A DNA stretch of 64,000 nucleotides from UBA6522 sp965205045 (GCA_965205045.1 OZ242032.1:1-64000); one strand, 5' to 3'. Shown: positions 33,719 to 42,244, counted from the stretch's first letter. Notes: generated by a model not told the origin, from the letters alone. Translations and numbers: made by a program.

Positions 33719-34390
33719 TTATCCGTGCGGTTTCCGTGTCGCAGCGCCGGTTCCAGGACGGAACGTCTTTCCGCTGATCACATCCAGGTAAATCCGGTTG
33801 TCCTCATGCAGACCCCCGCAATATGTAACGTAGACCGCCCTGCCACGTGCGGTTGAACGCGCCCATCCGCCCAGGCGCTCGAAGTCCGCGATGGTGCACC
33901 GTTGCCGCGAAATAAGCGTCCACGCCGCTACCAGAAACCTTGATCTGTACTTGTGGGCGTCGTCCGATTTGTCTATCGCCCTGACCAGGGCCGGGCTGTA
34001 AGAGCTGACACGCACGGGCGTGCCTGCGGGTCTCGTATCAGACAGATAGGCAGACGCCACCCAGCGGGCCACCCGGCGTGACGTTCCTTCAACCAACCCG
34101 CCGTAGTATCGAGAAATACGAGACCATCCGCCGTGCACCCCCAGAACGTCCACTCTTTGCCCGCGGTCCAATACGCTAACGACCTTTGCGGAGAGACTGG
34201 GCGCAAGCCGGACGTTCAACCGATCGGCTGTAACATAGGCCGTAAGAGCGGGAACCGCCTCATCTCCTACGGTCCCGTCAACACCCCGTTGCCGCTGCAA
34301 GCCGGGCGCGTTGTCACGACCACGGCCTGAGCAACCCGCCACCGCCACGCAAACGATAACGATCAGAAACAGGCAGGTCCGGTTCCGCAT
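33719..34390 (-). CDS. SH3-domain lipoprotein
   Basis: This 223-residue protein starts at an ATG behind GAAGGA (an in-frame TTG two codons upstream is less likely). The lipobox is VAVAGC. Residues about 50-120 are a bacterial SH3 domain (YVTADRLNVRLAPSLSAKVV, GQRVDVLGVHGGWSRI), which usually binds cell-wall peptides. The C-terminal part has YVTYCGGLHEDNRIYLDV, unknown. Probably a cell-envelope protein attached near peptidoglycan. Confidence 0.8.
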   Translation of the reverse strand: MRNRTCLFLIVIVCVAVAGCSGRGRDNAPGLQRQRGVDGTVGDEAVPALTAYVTADRLNVRLAPSLSAKVVSVLDRGQRVDVLGVHGGWSRISRYYGGLVEGTSRRVARWVASAYLSDTRPAGTPVRVSSYSPALVRAIDKSDDAHKYRSRFLVAAWTLISRQRCTIADFERLGGWARSTARGRAVYVTYCGGLHEDNRIYLDVISGKTFRPGTGAATRKPHG

Positions 34391-34515
34391 GATCAAATGA
34401 TCCTTCTCTTGAGGAACCTGCTACTGCGGACACGCCGCATCGTCAAAGTTGACATCCTCCGCCTTGCCGCCGTCGACTTCTCTGGCCACCCAGGTTTCCT
34501 GGAGATCGAACTTGT

Positions 34516-34550
34516 TTGACAACATAACTTGACATACTTATATTCGTCAA
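34516..34550 (+). promoter_or_regulatory. Promoter with TTGAC inverted repeat before RHH gene
   Basis: TTGACA (34516-34521), 17 bases, then TATATT (34539-34544) form a near-consensus promoter. TTGAC (34529-34533) and GTCAA (34546-34550) overlap it, resembling the operator before the paralogous RHH gene at 30 kb. The region is AT-rich. Confidence 0.6.
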
Positions 34551-34654
34551 CAATGGTCATCTATTTTTTTCAGCCTTCAGGCAGTGGATTTTTGATTGCG
34601 GATTTTTGATTGTGGATTGAAAAATCAGAAATCCCCACAACAGGAGCGACCCCG

Positions 34655-34900
34655 ATGGACGACATGGACTTTACCGACCTGCACCGGCGCAACAGCCGCA
34701 TGCTGGGGCGGCGCGCCAACTCCCAAATGAACATCTCGCTGCCGATCGAGCTGCACGAGCAACTGCGGGACATCGCATGGAACAGGCGCATCTCGCTGTC
34801 GCACCTGTGCCGCGTGCTGCTGGTGAAGGGCCTGGAGATCTGGGAGACGGAGCAAGGAGCGAAATGGGAGAAGGCGCGGGCGGATGCGGAGGGCGAATAG
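34655..34900 (+). CDS. Ribbon-helix-helix regulator, paralogue of the 30-kb gene
   Basis: This 81-residue protein starts at 34655 after CAGGAG. Core MNISLPIELHEQLRDIAW, then RRISLSHLCRVLLVKGLE, nearly matches the 30021-30251 protein. The acidic N-terminal extension (MDDMDFTDLHRRNSR) differs. A strong promoter precedes it and a terminator follows at 34920-34958, so it is a monocistronic, probably self-regulated unit. Confidence 0.8.
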   Translation: MDDMDFTDLHRRNSRMLGRRANSQMNISLPIELHEQLRDIAWNRRISLSHLCRVLLVKGLEIWETEQGAKWEKARADAEGE

Positions 34901-34919
34901 GGTCTTCACGAGGTAGAAG

Positions 34920-34958
34920 CCCTGCACCGGGTTCGTCGCCCTTGTGCGGGGTTTTTTT
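34920..34958 (+). terminator. Rho-independent terminator
   Basis: CCCTGCAC (34920-34927) pairs with GTGCGGGG (34944-34951, one mismatch) and is followed by seven Ts. It is placed 20 bases after the RHH stop codon. Confidence 0.75.
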
Positions 34959-35225
34959 GCGCCCGTTCGCCGGTGGCGCGCGAGCCGCGCGCAAACGCCC
35001 CTGATCCGGCAGGCGCCATGAGGCACCGCCTCACCACCCGCCTGGACCGCCCCATAAGTCCCTCCGGGGGACTGCCGCCTTCAGGCGTCCTTCGACAATC
35101 CTGAGCCGAGTCGAAGGATCAGGAGGGGGATAGGAGGTTGTCGGAAGCGACTCGATGCCGCTTTTGGCAACATGCCTTGAGTTATTTTCTTGCCAATTAA
35201 ATACCATGTCGGCTATACTGGCTGC

Positions 35226-35636
35226 ATGGTTGATCAACGCTTCCGCAAAAACGCCGGTGCCGTCTTCGCGCTCAAGTATCACGTCGTCTGGTGCCCCAAA
35301 TACCGACTGCCCGTATTGGTCGGGGCTGTTGCCGAAAGGCTCAAGGCACTGCTCAGCGAAAAGGCCGACGAGATGGAAGGCATCATCCGGGCGATGGAGG
35401 TCATGCCGGACCACGTGCACCTGTTCGTGGACATGCCGCCCACGTTGGCGCCTGCGCATATCGTCAACCAGTTCAAGGGATGGACGTCCCGCATGTTGCG
35501 CCAGGAGTTCCCCCACCTTGTCAGCCGCATGCCGACCCTTTGGAGCCGTTCCTACTACATGGGCAGCGTCGGGCACGTCTCCGACGCCACGGTGCGTCGC
35601 TACATCGAGGGCCAGAAGAAAGGCCGAGGCAAGTAG
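35226..35636 (+). CDS. tnpA: IS200-type Y1 transposase (copy B)
   Basis: Identical to the copy A transposase: HUH motif PDHVHLFVDMPP, catalytic Tyr in TVRRYIEGQ, 136 residues. The stop is immediately followed by the tnpB ATG at 35637. Confidence 0.93.
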   Translation: MVDQRFRKNAGAVFALKYHVVWCPKYRLPVLVGAVAERLKALLSEKADEMEGIIRAMEVMPDHVHLFVDMPPTLAPAHIVNQFKGWTSRMLRQEFPHLVSRMPTLWSRSYYMGSVGHVSDATVRRYIEGQKKGRGK

Positions 35637-36665
35637 ATGCGCAAAGCGTTCAAGTTCCGGCTCTACCCCACTCGCAAGCAGACCGAGGCCCTGGACCGCG
35701 AGCTTACGGCGGCACAAAGGCTTTACAACGCCGCCCTGCAGCAACGCCGGTTCGCCTGGCAGCGCCGCCACGTCTCGCTCAACTACAACGCCCAGGCTGG
35801 CGACCTCAAGGACCTGCGCGCCAGCGGCGCCCCGACACCCGCCAACTTCAGCGCCTGCCAGGACGTTCTGCGGCGCCTCGACAAGGCGTTCCAGGCATTC
35901 TTCCGACGGGTGAAGTCCGGCGGCAAGCCCGGCTTTCCGCGCTTCAAGTCGCGGGACCGCTACGACTCCCTCACGTTTCCGTCCTATGGCGACGGCTGCC
36001 GCATCCGCGACAATGGCAAGCTCTACCTGCAAGGTGTCGGCGAAGTCCGCGTCAAGTGGCACCGCCAGATCGCTGGCAAGATCAAGACCGCGACCGTGCG
36101 TCGCCGCGGCGGGCGCTGGCACGTCTGCTTCAGCGTCGAATACGACCCCGAGCCGCTGCCAACTATGGAAGGGGAGGTCGGAATCGACGTTGGCCTGGAT
36201 CACTTCGCTGCGCTCAGCACGGGCGACCTGACACCCAACCCCCGCTGGTACAGGAACGCTCAGAAGCGCTTGCGACGGGCGCAGCGCAAGGTGGCACGCC
36301 GCGTCAAGGGGTCGAACGGCCGCCGCAAGGCCGTATGGGAGCTGCAGCGCGTTCACGAGCATATCGCCAATCAACGGGCTGATTTCGTGCATAAGTTGTC
36401 TCGACAGATCGTTGACGGCTACCAACTTATTGCCGTTGAAAAGCTCAACATCGGCGGCATGGCCAAAGGCATGCTTGCCAAGTCGATACACGATGCGGCG
36501 TGGCGTTCCTTTCTGGAAAAACTCATCGTCAAAGCGGCAGAGGCTGGGCGACGAGTGGTGGAAGTGAACCCGGCCGGGACGAGCCAGCATTGCCTGTGCG
36601 GCTGCGAAGTCCGCAGCCCTTCGACTCCGCTCAGGACTGGCCGTCCGGGTGCATCGCTGTCCTGA
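35637..36665 (+). CDS. tnpB: TnpB of copy B, C-terminally frameshifted
   Basis: Identical to copy A. RuvC-I (GIDVGLDHFAAL) and RuvC-II (LIAVEKLNIGGM) are intact. A dispersed repeat at 36616-36637 (CCCTTCGACTCCGCTCAGGA) shifts the frame in the zinc finger. The original C-terminus can be followed in another frame from 36637 to a TGA at 36751-36753. The nuclease is expected to be inactive. Confidence 0.88.
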   Translation: MRKAFKFRLYPTRKQTEALDRELTAAQRLYNAALQQRRFAWQRRHVSLNYNAQAGDLKDLRASGAPTPANFSACQDVLRRLDKAFQAFFRRVKSGGKPGFPRFKSRDRYDSLTFPSYGDGCRIRDNGKLYLQGVGEVRVKWHRQIAGKIKTATVRRRGGRWHVCFSVEYDPEPLPTMEGEVGIDVGLDHFAALSTGDLTPNPRWYRNAQKRLRRAQRKVARRVKGSNGRRKAVWELQRVHEHIANQRADFVHKLSRQIVDGYQLIAVEKLNIGGMAKGMLAKSIHDAAWRSFLEKLIVKAAEAGRRVVEVNPAGTSQHCLCGCEVRSPSTPLRTGRPGASLS

Positions 36666-36984
36666 GTGCGGCCTTGTTGCCCCGCGCGATGTGGTGTCCG
36701 CACAGTTGATCCTACGGCTCGAACGGAGCCTTGCGAGCGCTAACGTAGCCTGATGTAAGGGCATGCGTTGCTCCAGAAGCCGCCGCTTTCAAGCGGCGGA
36801 GTCGTCACCACCCCTGATCGTCCCGGCTTTCGAGCGCCAAAACCGCGGCTGAAAGCCGGGGCCGCCAGCGCCGACGCTGCTGCCAAAAAAAGGCGTGACG
36901 CCGGCCTTGCCACGGGGTAAATTTCCGGTAACGGAAGGGTTCAAGTCATCAACGTTCGTCACGTGCAAATGGAAGGAGGCAGCC

Positions 36985-37134
36985 ATGATCGAGGTTGCAG
37001 CATTTGCGTTGGCCGTGTCTGTGGCGTTCGTCCTGATCGGCAAGACAATGCCGCATCATCATCACCCCAGGTCGTGGAAGCGCATTGACGATGCCAGCCG
37101 CGTCCACTACATGCCGAGGAGCAATCGCGGATGA
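36985..37134 (+). CDS. Small membrane protein, 49 residues
   Basis: The ATG at 36985 follows a perfect AAGGAGG site. The product has one helix (MIEVAAFALAVSVAFVLIG) and a tail with four consecutive His (TMPHHHHPRSWKR). A terminator lies 100 bases downstream. No family is recognised; the His cluster could bind a metal. Confidence 0.6.
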   Translation: MIEVAAFALAVSVAFVLIGKTMPHHHHPRSWKRIDDASRVHYMPRSNRG

Positions 37135-37235
37135 GTCGTTCAAGAGGATGTTGGGGATGTGATGCCGTGCGCTTGGGTCCGTCCTGACCGACCTGCCCGG
37201 GTGGATGCCCGCGTCCCATCACCCGTTGCCTAACC

Positions 37236-37275
37236 AAGCCCTGCCCAAGGTTCACGATCCTGGTGCAGGGCTTTT
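37236..37275 (+). terminator. Rho-independent terminator
   Basis: AAGCCCTGC (37236-37244) and GCAGGGCTT (37265-37273) form a perfect 9-base stem followed by TTTTCC. It ends the small membrane-protein transcript. Confidence 0.7.
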
Positions 37276-37376
37276 CCGTGTGCGGTCATTCCCGGACGCG
37301 GCTTGCGTGCGACGCTCCCTGGCGCCGTGCGCACACCGCAGCGTTGTCTAACAGATAAGGGGGCCATCATGAAAGG

Positions 37377-37532
37377 ACTGCTTGTGGCGGAGAAGGCGGC
37401 GGCAATGATGTTGCGATGCCGGAGGATGAGGTCATGCAGTTGGCGTCAGACCCGAGCGTGATGCGGCTCAGGGGAATTGTGGAACGCGCCGAGGTCCTGC
37501 TCATGCCCAGCGTCCACGTGAGTTATTCCGTC
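37377..37532 (+). pseudogene. 5' part of a TbpB-like gene interrupted by IS607
   Basis: The frame reads TACGGEGGGNDVAMPEDEV then RAEVLLMPSVHVSYSV up to GTC at 37530-37532, where IS607 begins. TACGGEGGG looks like the lipidated Cys and tether of a lipoprotein, but no signal peptide or start is in frame because of a TAA at 37356. The 5' end has therefore also decayed. An ATG at 37369 behind GGGGG is in a different frame, suggesting a small indel. The rest of the gene resumes at 39884. Confidence 0.6.
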
Positions 37533-37583
37533 CTGGATGTAGGGGTTGGTAACTGCTGCCAGTTAAGTCTATAATAGTCAATT

Positions 37584-38177
37584 ATGGATGTTACCAGCAA
37601 ACGCATAGGCTTGACGGCATGGGGCCGTCTGTACGGGTTTGACAAGGCGACGACGTCGAGGCTGCACCATACAGGTAAGCTGCCGGCCGGACTTCAGATC
37701 GAGCAACTGCCCAACGGGCGCTACTACGTCATTGTGCCGCCGGAGCAGTTAGGTCGGTGCGTGGTCTACGCGCGGGTTTCGTCCGCAGACCAGAAAGAGG
37801 ACCTGGACCGCCAGGTAGGGCGCATCACCGAATGGGCGACGAAGGAAGGGTATCTGCCGAGTGAAGTCGTCAAGGAGGTCGGGTCTGGTCTGAACGGTAA
37901 CCGCCGGGGTCTCCGAAAGCTGCTGGGCGACCATGCGGTGAGCACGATCATCGTGGAACACCGTGAGCGCCTGTGTCGCTTCGGCTTCGAGTACGTGGAA
38001 GCCGCTCTGACCGGCCGGGGCGCGCGCGTGGTCGTCATGGAAGACGAGGAAGTTGAAGACGACCTGGTGCGGGACGTGACCGAGGTGATGACGTCGCTTT
38101 GTGCGAGGCTCTACGGCAGGCGTTCGGCGCGGCGTCGTGCCGAGCGTGCGGTTGCGGCGGCGAGGGAGGCGGGATGA
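37584..38177 (+). CDS. tnpA: IS607-family serine recombinase
   Basis: This 197-residue protein has an N-terminal MerR-like helix (RIGLTAWGRLYGFDKATTSRL), then the serine-recombinase domain with catalytic Ser in CVVYARVSSADQKEDLDRQ. Then come VKEVGSGLNGNRRGLRKLL and a C-terminal MTSLCARLYGRRSARRRAER. This DNA-binding-domain-first order is the IS607 hallmark. It overlaps tnpB by ATGA. Confidence 0.93.
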   Translation: MDVTSKRIGLTAWGRLYGFDKATTSRLHHTGKLPAGLQIEQLPNGRYYVIVPPEQLGRCVVYARVSSADQKEDLDRQVGRITEWATKEGYLPSEVVKEVGSGLNGNRRGLRKLLGDHAVSTIIVEHRERLCRFGFEYVEAALTGRGARVVVMEDEEVEDDLVRDVTEVMTSLCARLYGRRSARRRAERAVAAAREAG

Positions 38178-39856
38178 TCGCCACCTACCAGACTCGGATT
38201 GCGGCGTACGCTGACCTCGGTCGTGCCGCCGGGGATGCAGTGCTTGATGCGTACGGAGAGCTATACGGGCGTGTGCAGCGCAAGTTGTTTGCAGATATGG
38301 CAGGGGGTCATTCTGCGCCCTCGCTGAAGAGCGAGTACCTGGAGCGCTACGGCATCCCGGCACGCATGTTTAATGCGGTTCGGGTGTCGCTGGAAGGCAA
38401 GGTTGCCTCTGTCCGGGAGAGTCAGAAGCTGCGCCTTGACGACCTCCTTCGGCGTATTGCCCGTGCAAAAAAGCAGATTGCGAAGGCGAAGAAGCGTGGG
38501 CGTCTGGACCAGGCACACCACAAGCGCCGCAGGCTGGCGGGCCTGGAACACCAGCGGATGGAACTGGAAGCTGAGTCGAAGGCGGGCCTGGTTCGTCTTT
38601 GCTTCGGGTCGAAGGCGCTTTGGCACAAGCAGCATCATCTTGGGGAAAACGGTTACGCCAGCCATGACGAGTGGCTGGAGGACTGGCGTAGCTCTCGCAC
38701 GGGTGAGTTCTTCGTGCTGGGGAGCCGGGACGAGACAGCCGGCTGCCAGTTGTGCGTGGCTGCCGTCGCGGACGATGGGTCACTGACGCTTCGTCTTCGC
38801 ATGCCGGACAGCCTAGCCGGTGAGCACGGCAAGTATGTCACCATCGAAGGCGTACGGTTTGCCTATGGACACGAGCAGGTGCTGGCGGCTCTTGAGAGCA
38901 ATGCTGAGTACGCCGCTTACCGTCGTGAACGTGGCGAGAAGGCGGCACGAGTGACCGATCTGGGTCAGGCCATCAGCTACCGGTTCAAACGCGACGCCAA
39001 AGGCTGGCGGGTATTCGTTACGACGGAGACCGTGGATGTCCCGGTGGCGACAGATCGTAAACGTGGCGCCATTGGCGTTGATCTGAACGCCGATCACCTG
39101 GCGGTTGCCGAGACCGATGCGTCGGGAAACTATGTTCATGCGTTCAGTGTGCCGCTGGTCACTTGTGGCAAGTCCAGGCATCAGGCCGAGGCTCTCATCG
39201 GTGATGCCGTTGCCCGTATCGTTGATTACGCCAAAGGGGTTGGCAAGCCCATCGTGATGGAGCGGTTGGACTTCCGCAACAAGAAGTCAAGGCTCGAAGG
39301 CGAGTCGCGCAAGTATGCCCGGATGCTGTCGAGTTTCGGTTATGGCAAGACACAGGCTTGCTTGCTTTCTCGGTGTCACCGTGAGGGTGTTGGTATTCAC
39401 CGGGTCAACCCGGCTTTCAGTTCAGTCGTTGGTCGGGTGAAATTCATGGAGAGATATGGGCTCAGCGTTCACCAGGCATCGGCCCTGGTGCTGGCCCGCA
39501 GGTTGCTTGGCTGTTCCGAGCGCATTCCGCGCCGGTGGGTAGCCCCTGTCGGCAATGGCGGCCGTGTCGCCTTCCGCGTACCCGTGAGGAAGCGCGTGAA
39601 GCACGTATGGACGTACTGGGGTGCGATCTCGGGGCAGCTGAGACCGGCGCTTGCAGCGCATCACCGGCTGGGGAAGTCGAGAGACGGCCCCAATCCGATT
39701 CAGGCGTTCGTTCGGGCTGTGGCTCGCGGGGATAGCCTGGGTGGGGACCCGTTCGGTGTTTCCGGGCGCGATTCCCGGACGGAGTCGCCTTGCACAGTTG
39801 GGGCGGCGGCGCGGCTACACCCGCGTCTTTGGAAATGGTTTGGCAGCAGTCTGTGA
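38174..39856 (+). CDS. tnpB: Large TnpB-related protein of IS607 (1)
   Basis: This 560-residue protein starts at the ATGA overlap. RuvC-I is AIGVDLNADHLAVAETD. RuvC-II is KPIVMERLDFRNKKS. The third block reads YGLSVHQASALVLARRLLG, where classical TnpBs have an Asp near this place, so catalytic competence is uncertain. No CxxC zinc finger is seen. It is longer than usual TnpB (about 400), fitting the TnpB-related accessory family. It may act as an RNA-guided nuclease or a nuclease-dead regulator. Confidence 0.82.
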   Translation: MIATYQTRIAAYADLGRAAGDAVLDAYGELYGRVQRKLFADMAGGHSAPSLKSEYLERYGIPARMFNAVRVSLEGKVASVRESQKLRLDDLLRRIARAKKQIAKAKKRGRLDQAHHKRRRLAGLEHQRMELEAESKAGLVRLCFGSKALWHKQHHLGENGYASHDEWLEDWRSSRTGEFFVLGSRDETAGCQLCVAAVADDGSLTLRLRMPDSLAGEHGKYVTIEGVRFAYGHEQVLAALESNAEYAAYRRERGEKAARVTDLGQAISYRFKRDAKGWRVFVTTETVDVPVATDRKRGAIGVDLNADHLAVAETDASGNYVHAFSVPLVTCGKSRHQAEALIGDAVARIVDYAKGVGKPIVMERLDFRNKKSRLEGESRKYARMLSSFGYGKTQACLLSRCHREGVGIHRVNPAFSSVVGRVKFMERYGLSVHQASALVLARRLLGCSERIPRRWVAPVGNGGRVAFRVPVRKRVKHVWTYWGAISGQLRPALAAHHRLGKSRDGPNPIQAFVRAVARGDSLGGDPFGVSGRDSRTESPCTVGAAARLHPRLWKWFGSSL

Positions 39857-39883
39857 CTAAAGTCAACCATTTTTACAACGGTC

Positions 39884-40621
39884 ACGGAGAGCTTTCCGGT
39901 CGCCTGCAGCGGGGTGACGTGCGTCGGCGCCGGCGTAACCCTTGACCTGGAAGCCGTCAACCTGACGGACCTCATTGATCCCAACATCGACCTCCCTGTA
40001 AGCGAAGCCAATCTCCAGTCACGGGAGGATGGATTCGACACCGTGTTTGTCAAGGGAAAGCTGGATGCCTCGGGCATTGACGCCGCAGACATTCAGGTGC
40101 TGCTTCCTGACATCACGGTCACCGACATTCCGGAGGCCTTGGGCTACGGGTTTTGGGGAGAGCACGGCGCGGCGGGCCTGGCCCTTGCGGACGGTCCCTT
40201 CTCCGGCCGAGCCAGCGACCTCATCCCGTTCAGCGGTGACATGAAGGTGGTCATCCCCTTCGCGCTCGGCGACGTTTCCGGCACGAATCCCCGCGGTCCC
40301 GGAAGCGCAACCTGGGCCGGCATTGCCGAAGTTGTCGCCGTCCGCACCTTCAGGCGTCAAGAGGGACTTGCAATCCTGACGATTCCGGACTTGTCACAGC
40401 CCACCGTCAACGTCGGGATCGAGGTTGCCGGAAATCCGATCGGCAAACCCGGCTGGACGGACATGTCTCTGGTCGACGGCCGTTTCGTGTCCGGGGCCGC
40501 TGGCCATGACTACCTGGAGGGGAATTTCTACGGCGTGGATAACAGCGAGGCTTACGGCGTCTTTGATACCGATAATTTCACCGGCGCTTTCGGGGCGAAA
40601 CGAAAAGCAGAGGGCGAGTAG
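39884..40621 (+). pseudogene. 3' part of the interrupted TbpB-like lipoprotein gene
   Basis: The frame continues from the IS607 right end: TESFPVACSGVTCVG, then VFVKGKLDASGIDAADIQV, a barrel with LGYGFWGEHGAAGLAL, and a typical ending LEGNFYGVDNSEAYGVF, FTGAFGAKRKAEGE. Its own first possible start is a GTG at 39914 without a ribosome site. Together with 37377-37532 it reconstructs a protein of about 300 residues. Excision of IS607 would restore this frame, although the 5' signal peptide is still missing. Confidence 0.8.
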
Positions 40622-40677
40622 GTGCAGCCACGTCGTTACGCAGCATGCGGATGTCCTGCACTGCGCACGCCTGCCCG

Positions 40678-40770
40678 CTGCATGCCAACGGTGGAGGGAA
40701 AAGGTGCTTCCACTCGCTTCGCGCCCGTTTATGACGCGAGAGGCGAATGCGTTCCTTCACTCTTTGGGAT
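40678..40770 (+). pseudogene. Relic of a RES-domain toxin gene
   Basis: The plus strand encodes GASTRFAPVYDARGECVPSLF. The intact RES toxin at 264-899 has GAPTRFAPVHDTQGDCVPSLY with matching nucleotides. Nothing else of the gene is left, and no antitoxin is adjacent. Confidence 0.65.
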
Positions 40771-40954
40771 TGATCCCTGGTTTTCGCATTTCCGTCTACA
40801 GCCGCCGCTGAACGGAACGGAGCCGACACGTGGTTTTTGTGTCGGCGACGTGAAGTGAAGTGTGCGGAACCAGGGAGCGAAGCGACCGGCTCATACGTCT
40901 TCGATGTCGAATGCCGATGGATCGACGGTTTTTTGAGATGCCGGATCAGGAACT

Positions 40955-41200
40955 GGTTTTGAGTTTTCCACAGGTTTGCCTGCTCCTATTACTAGCAAAT
41001 ATTACTTTACAGGATAATTACAGGATTTAGGGGGGGGTGATTTAACGAGAAAAAGGGGGGCGATTTAACGAGAAAAGGGGGGGTGATTTAACGAGAAAAG
41101 GGGGGCGATTTAACGAGAAAAGGGGGGGTGATTTAACGAGAAAAGGGGGGGGCGATTTAACGTGGAAAACTTCCCGGCATCACAGAGTTTTCCACAGGCC
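40955..41200. other. Plasmid-type replication origin (iterons, AT-rich tract, DnaA boxes)
   Basis: A DnaA box (TTTTCCACA, 40964-40972) is followed by an AT-rich tract (about 40986-41028), six iterons and another DnaA box (41188-41196). It lies just beyond the 3' end of repA and with the parA-RHH-repA operon forms a complete basic replicon. Confidence 0.8.
41031..41162. repeat. Iteron array: six about 23-bp direct repeats
   Basis: GATTTAACG occurs at 41039, 41062, 41085, 41107, 41130 and 41154. Units are a G-run of 6-8, T or C, then GATTTAACGAGAAAA. Spacing varies from 22 to 24 because of the G-run length. The last unit departs to GTGG. Confidence 0.92.
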
Positions 41201-41250
41201 CCCCCGGACGATTTCCGCCCTGTTTTTCCCAGGGATGTTGTGAGAGGAAG

Positions 41251-42195
41251 TTAATGCGAAATCGGTGGCGGGGAACCCAGAAGCAGCAAACCGCCGCGAA
41301 CGGATTTGACCTTCGCTTGTGGATAGACCGCCAGGACCTTGCGGAGTTGTGGCAGGAACGACCGCTTGAAGTTTCTGTCCGCGTCCTTGCCGGTGTATTC
41401 CTGGGCGAACTGCTCCCGTAACGACGACCAGTGAACCGTCGCCCCTTTGCCCTCGATGCGGTATAGCCGGTAGGCAAGCCAGGCGTACACGTCCAGGGCC
41501 AGGGACGATCCTTTGAGCACCTGCAAGGCCCGCAAGTCGAGTGGCACGGCCCCTTTCAGGAGCGAACTGTAGAAGTGTTCGGTCAAGACGATCAGCCCGG
41601 GCCATAGGGACCGTTGTCTGGTGTTTCTGTTCGTCATCCAGGCGTCAAATTGTTCGACCGCCTGGCCGTTGAAGGTGCGGCCCCTGTAACCGAGCTGCAG
41701 GCGACAGGCAGCCAAGGCGTGCATCTGTCGCCGCAGGGTTGCGTACCGTGCCCCTTGCGTGTCCATGCCCATCAACTCGAGAAACTGCGCGGCACTGTCG
41801 CCGATGGGGATGTCCCGTGTCTTGTGTCGCACCGCGTGCGTGGACAGGTGGGCCAAGGCAAGCCGCGGCAACGGGCCGTATGGGATGGGTTGCTGGACCG
41901 GCCCGTTGCCCTCGTCCAGGTAGCCGGCCTGTACATTCACCCAGGCCGGTCCGGACTGGCGCATGAACTCGCGTCCCTCGACCCTGGAACGGGGCAAGCC
42001 CACCTGGCAGAACACGGCGTGCGTAAAGGCCATGTCGTCGCCGCTTGGCGGGCTGCCGTAAATCTCGGTCGCCGCCTCCAGCAGCTTGCCGTCCCGGGGA
42101 GCCGGAGTGAGGGCTCTGGAAACCCTGCCGGTTATGGTCTTGGGTTGTCTGGACTGATTTCCGGCCAGCCCACCGCGACCAGCAATCTCCGTCAC
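41251..42195 (-). CDS. repA: Plasmid replication initiator RepA (RepA_C type)
   Basis: This 314-residue protein starts at a GTG behind GAAGGAAAGG. It has family blocks GPLPRLALAHLSTHAVR, FLELMGMDTQGARYATLRRQM, and DVYAWLAYRLYRIEGKG followed by WSSLREQFAQEY, matching plasmid RepA proteins that bind iterons. The iterons lie 90-220 bases beyond its stop. It is third in the operon parA-RHH-repA. Spacing to the RHH gene is 49 bases. Confidence 0.88.
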   Translation of the reverse strand: MTEIAGRGGLAGNQSRQPKTITGRVSRALTPAPRDGKLLEAATEIYGSPPSGDDMAFTHAVFCQVGLPRSRVEGREFMRQSGPAWVNVQAGYLDEGNGPVQQPIPYGPLPRLALAHLSTHAVRHKTRDIPIGDSAAQFLELMGMDTQGARYATLRRQMHALAACRLQLGYRGRTFNGQAVEQFDAWMTNRNTRQRSLWPGLIVLTEHFYSSLLKGAVPLDLRALQVLKGSSLALDVYAWLAYRLYRIEGKGATVHWSSLREQFAQEYTGKDADRNFKRSFLPQLRKVLAVYPQAKVKSVRGGLLLLGSPPPISH

Positions 42196-42244
42196 TGCGC
42201 CGACCTTTCCTTCTGCCGGTAGAACGCAAAGAGTTTTTACTCAT

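Larger units (their letters stand above)
35047..36808 (+). mobile_element. IS200/IS605-family element, copy B (1762 bp)
   Basis: This is an inverted copy of 9778-11539, apparently identical base for base, including the defect in tnpB and the repeat in the left end. Homology ends sharply on both sides. Identity implies recent transposition, after the tnpB frameshift arose. The left-end hairpin is at 35057-35073 and the right-end hairpin at 36780-36799. Confidence 0.92.
37533..39883 (+). mobile_element. IS607-family element (1) inserted in a TbpB-like gene
   Basis: The flanking coding sequences join in frame if 37533-39883 is removed: SVHVSYSV (ending GTC 37530-37532) continues into TESFPVACSG (after GTC 39881-39883). 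The shared GTC is the likely crossover core. The 2351-base element carries a serine recombinase and a large TnpB overlapping by 4 bases. There are no terminal inverted repeats, as expected for IS607. Confidence 0.8.

Noticed and set aside
41031..41162. Possible short CRISPR array
   Set aside because: Units are back-to-back repeats of about 23 bases without unique spacers, and they sit at a repA gene with DnaA boxes; these are iterons. The same applies to 30711-30798.
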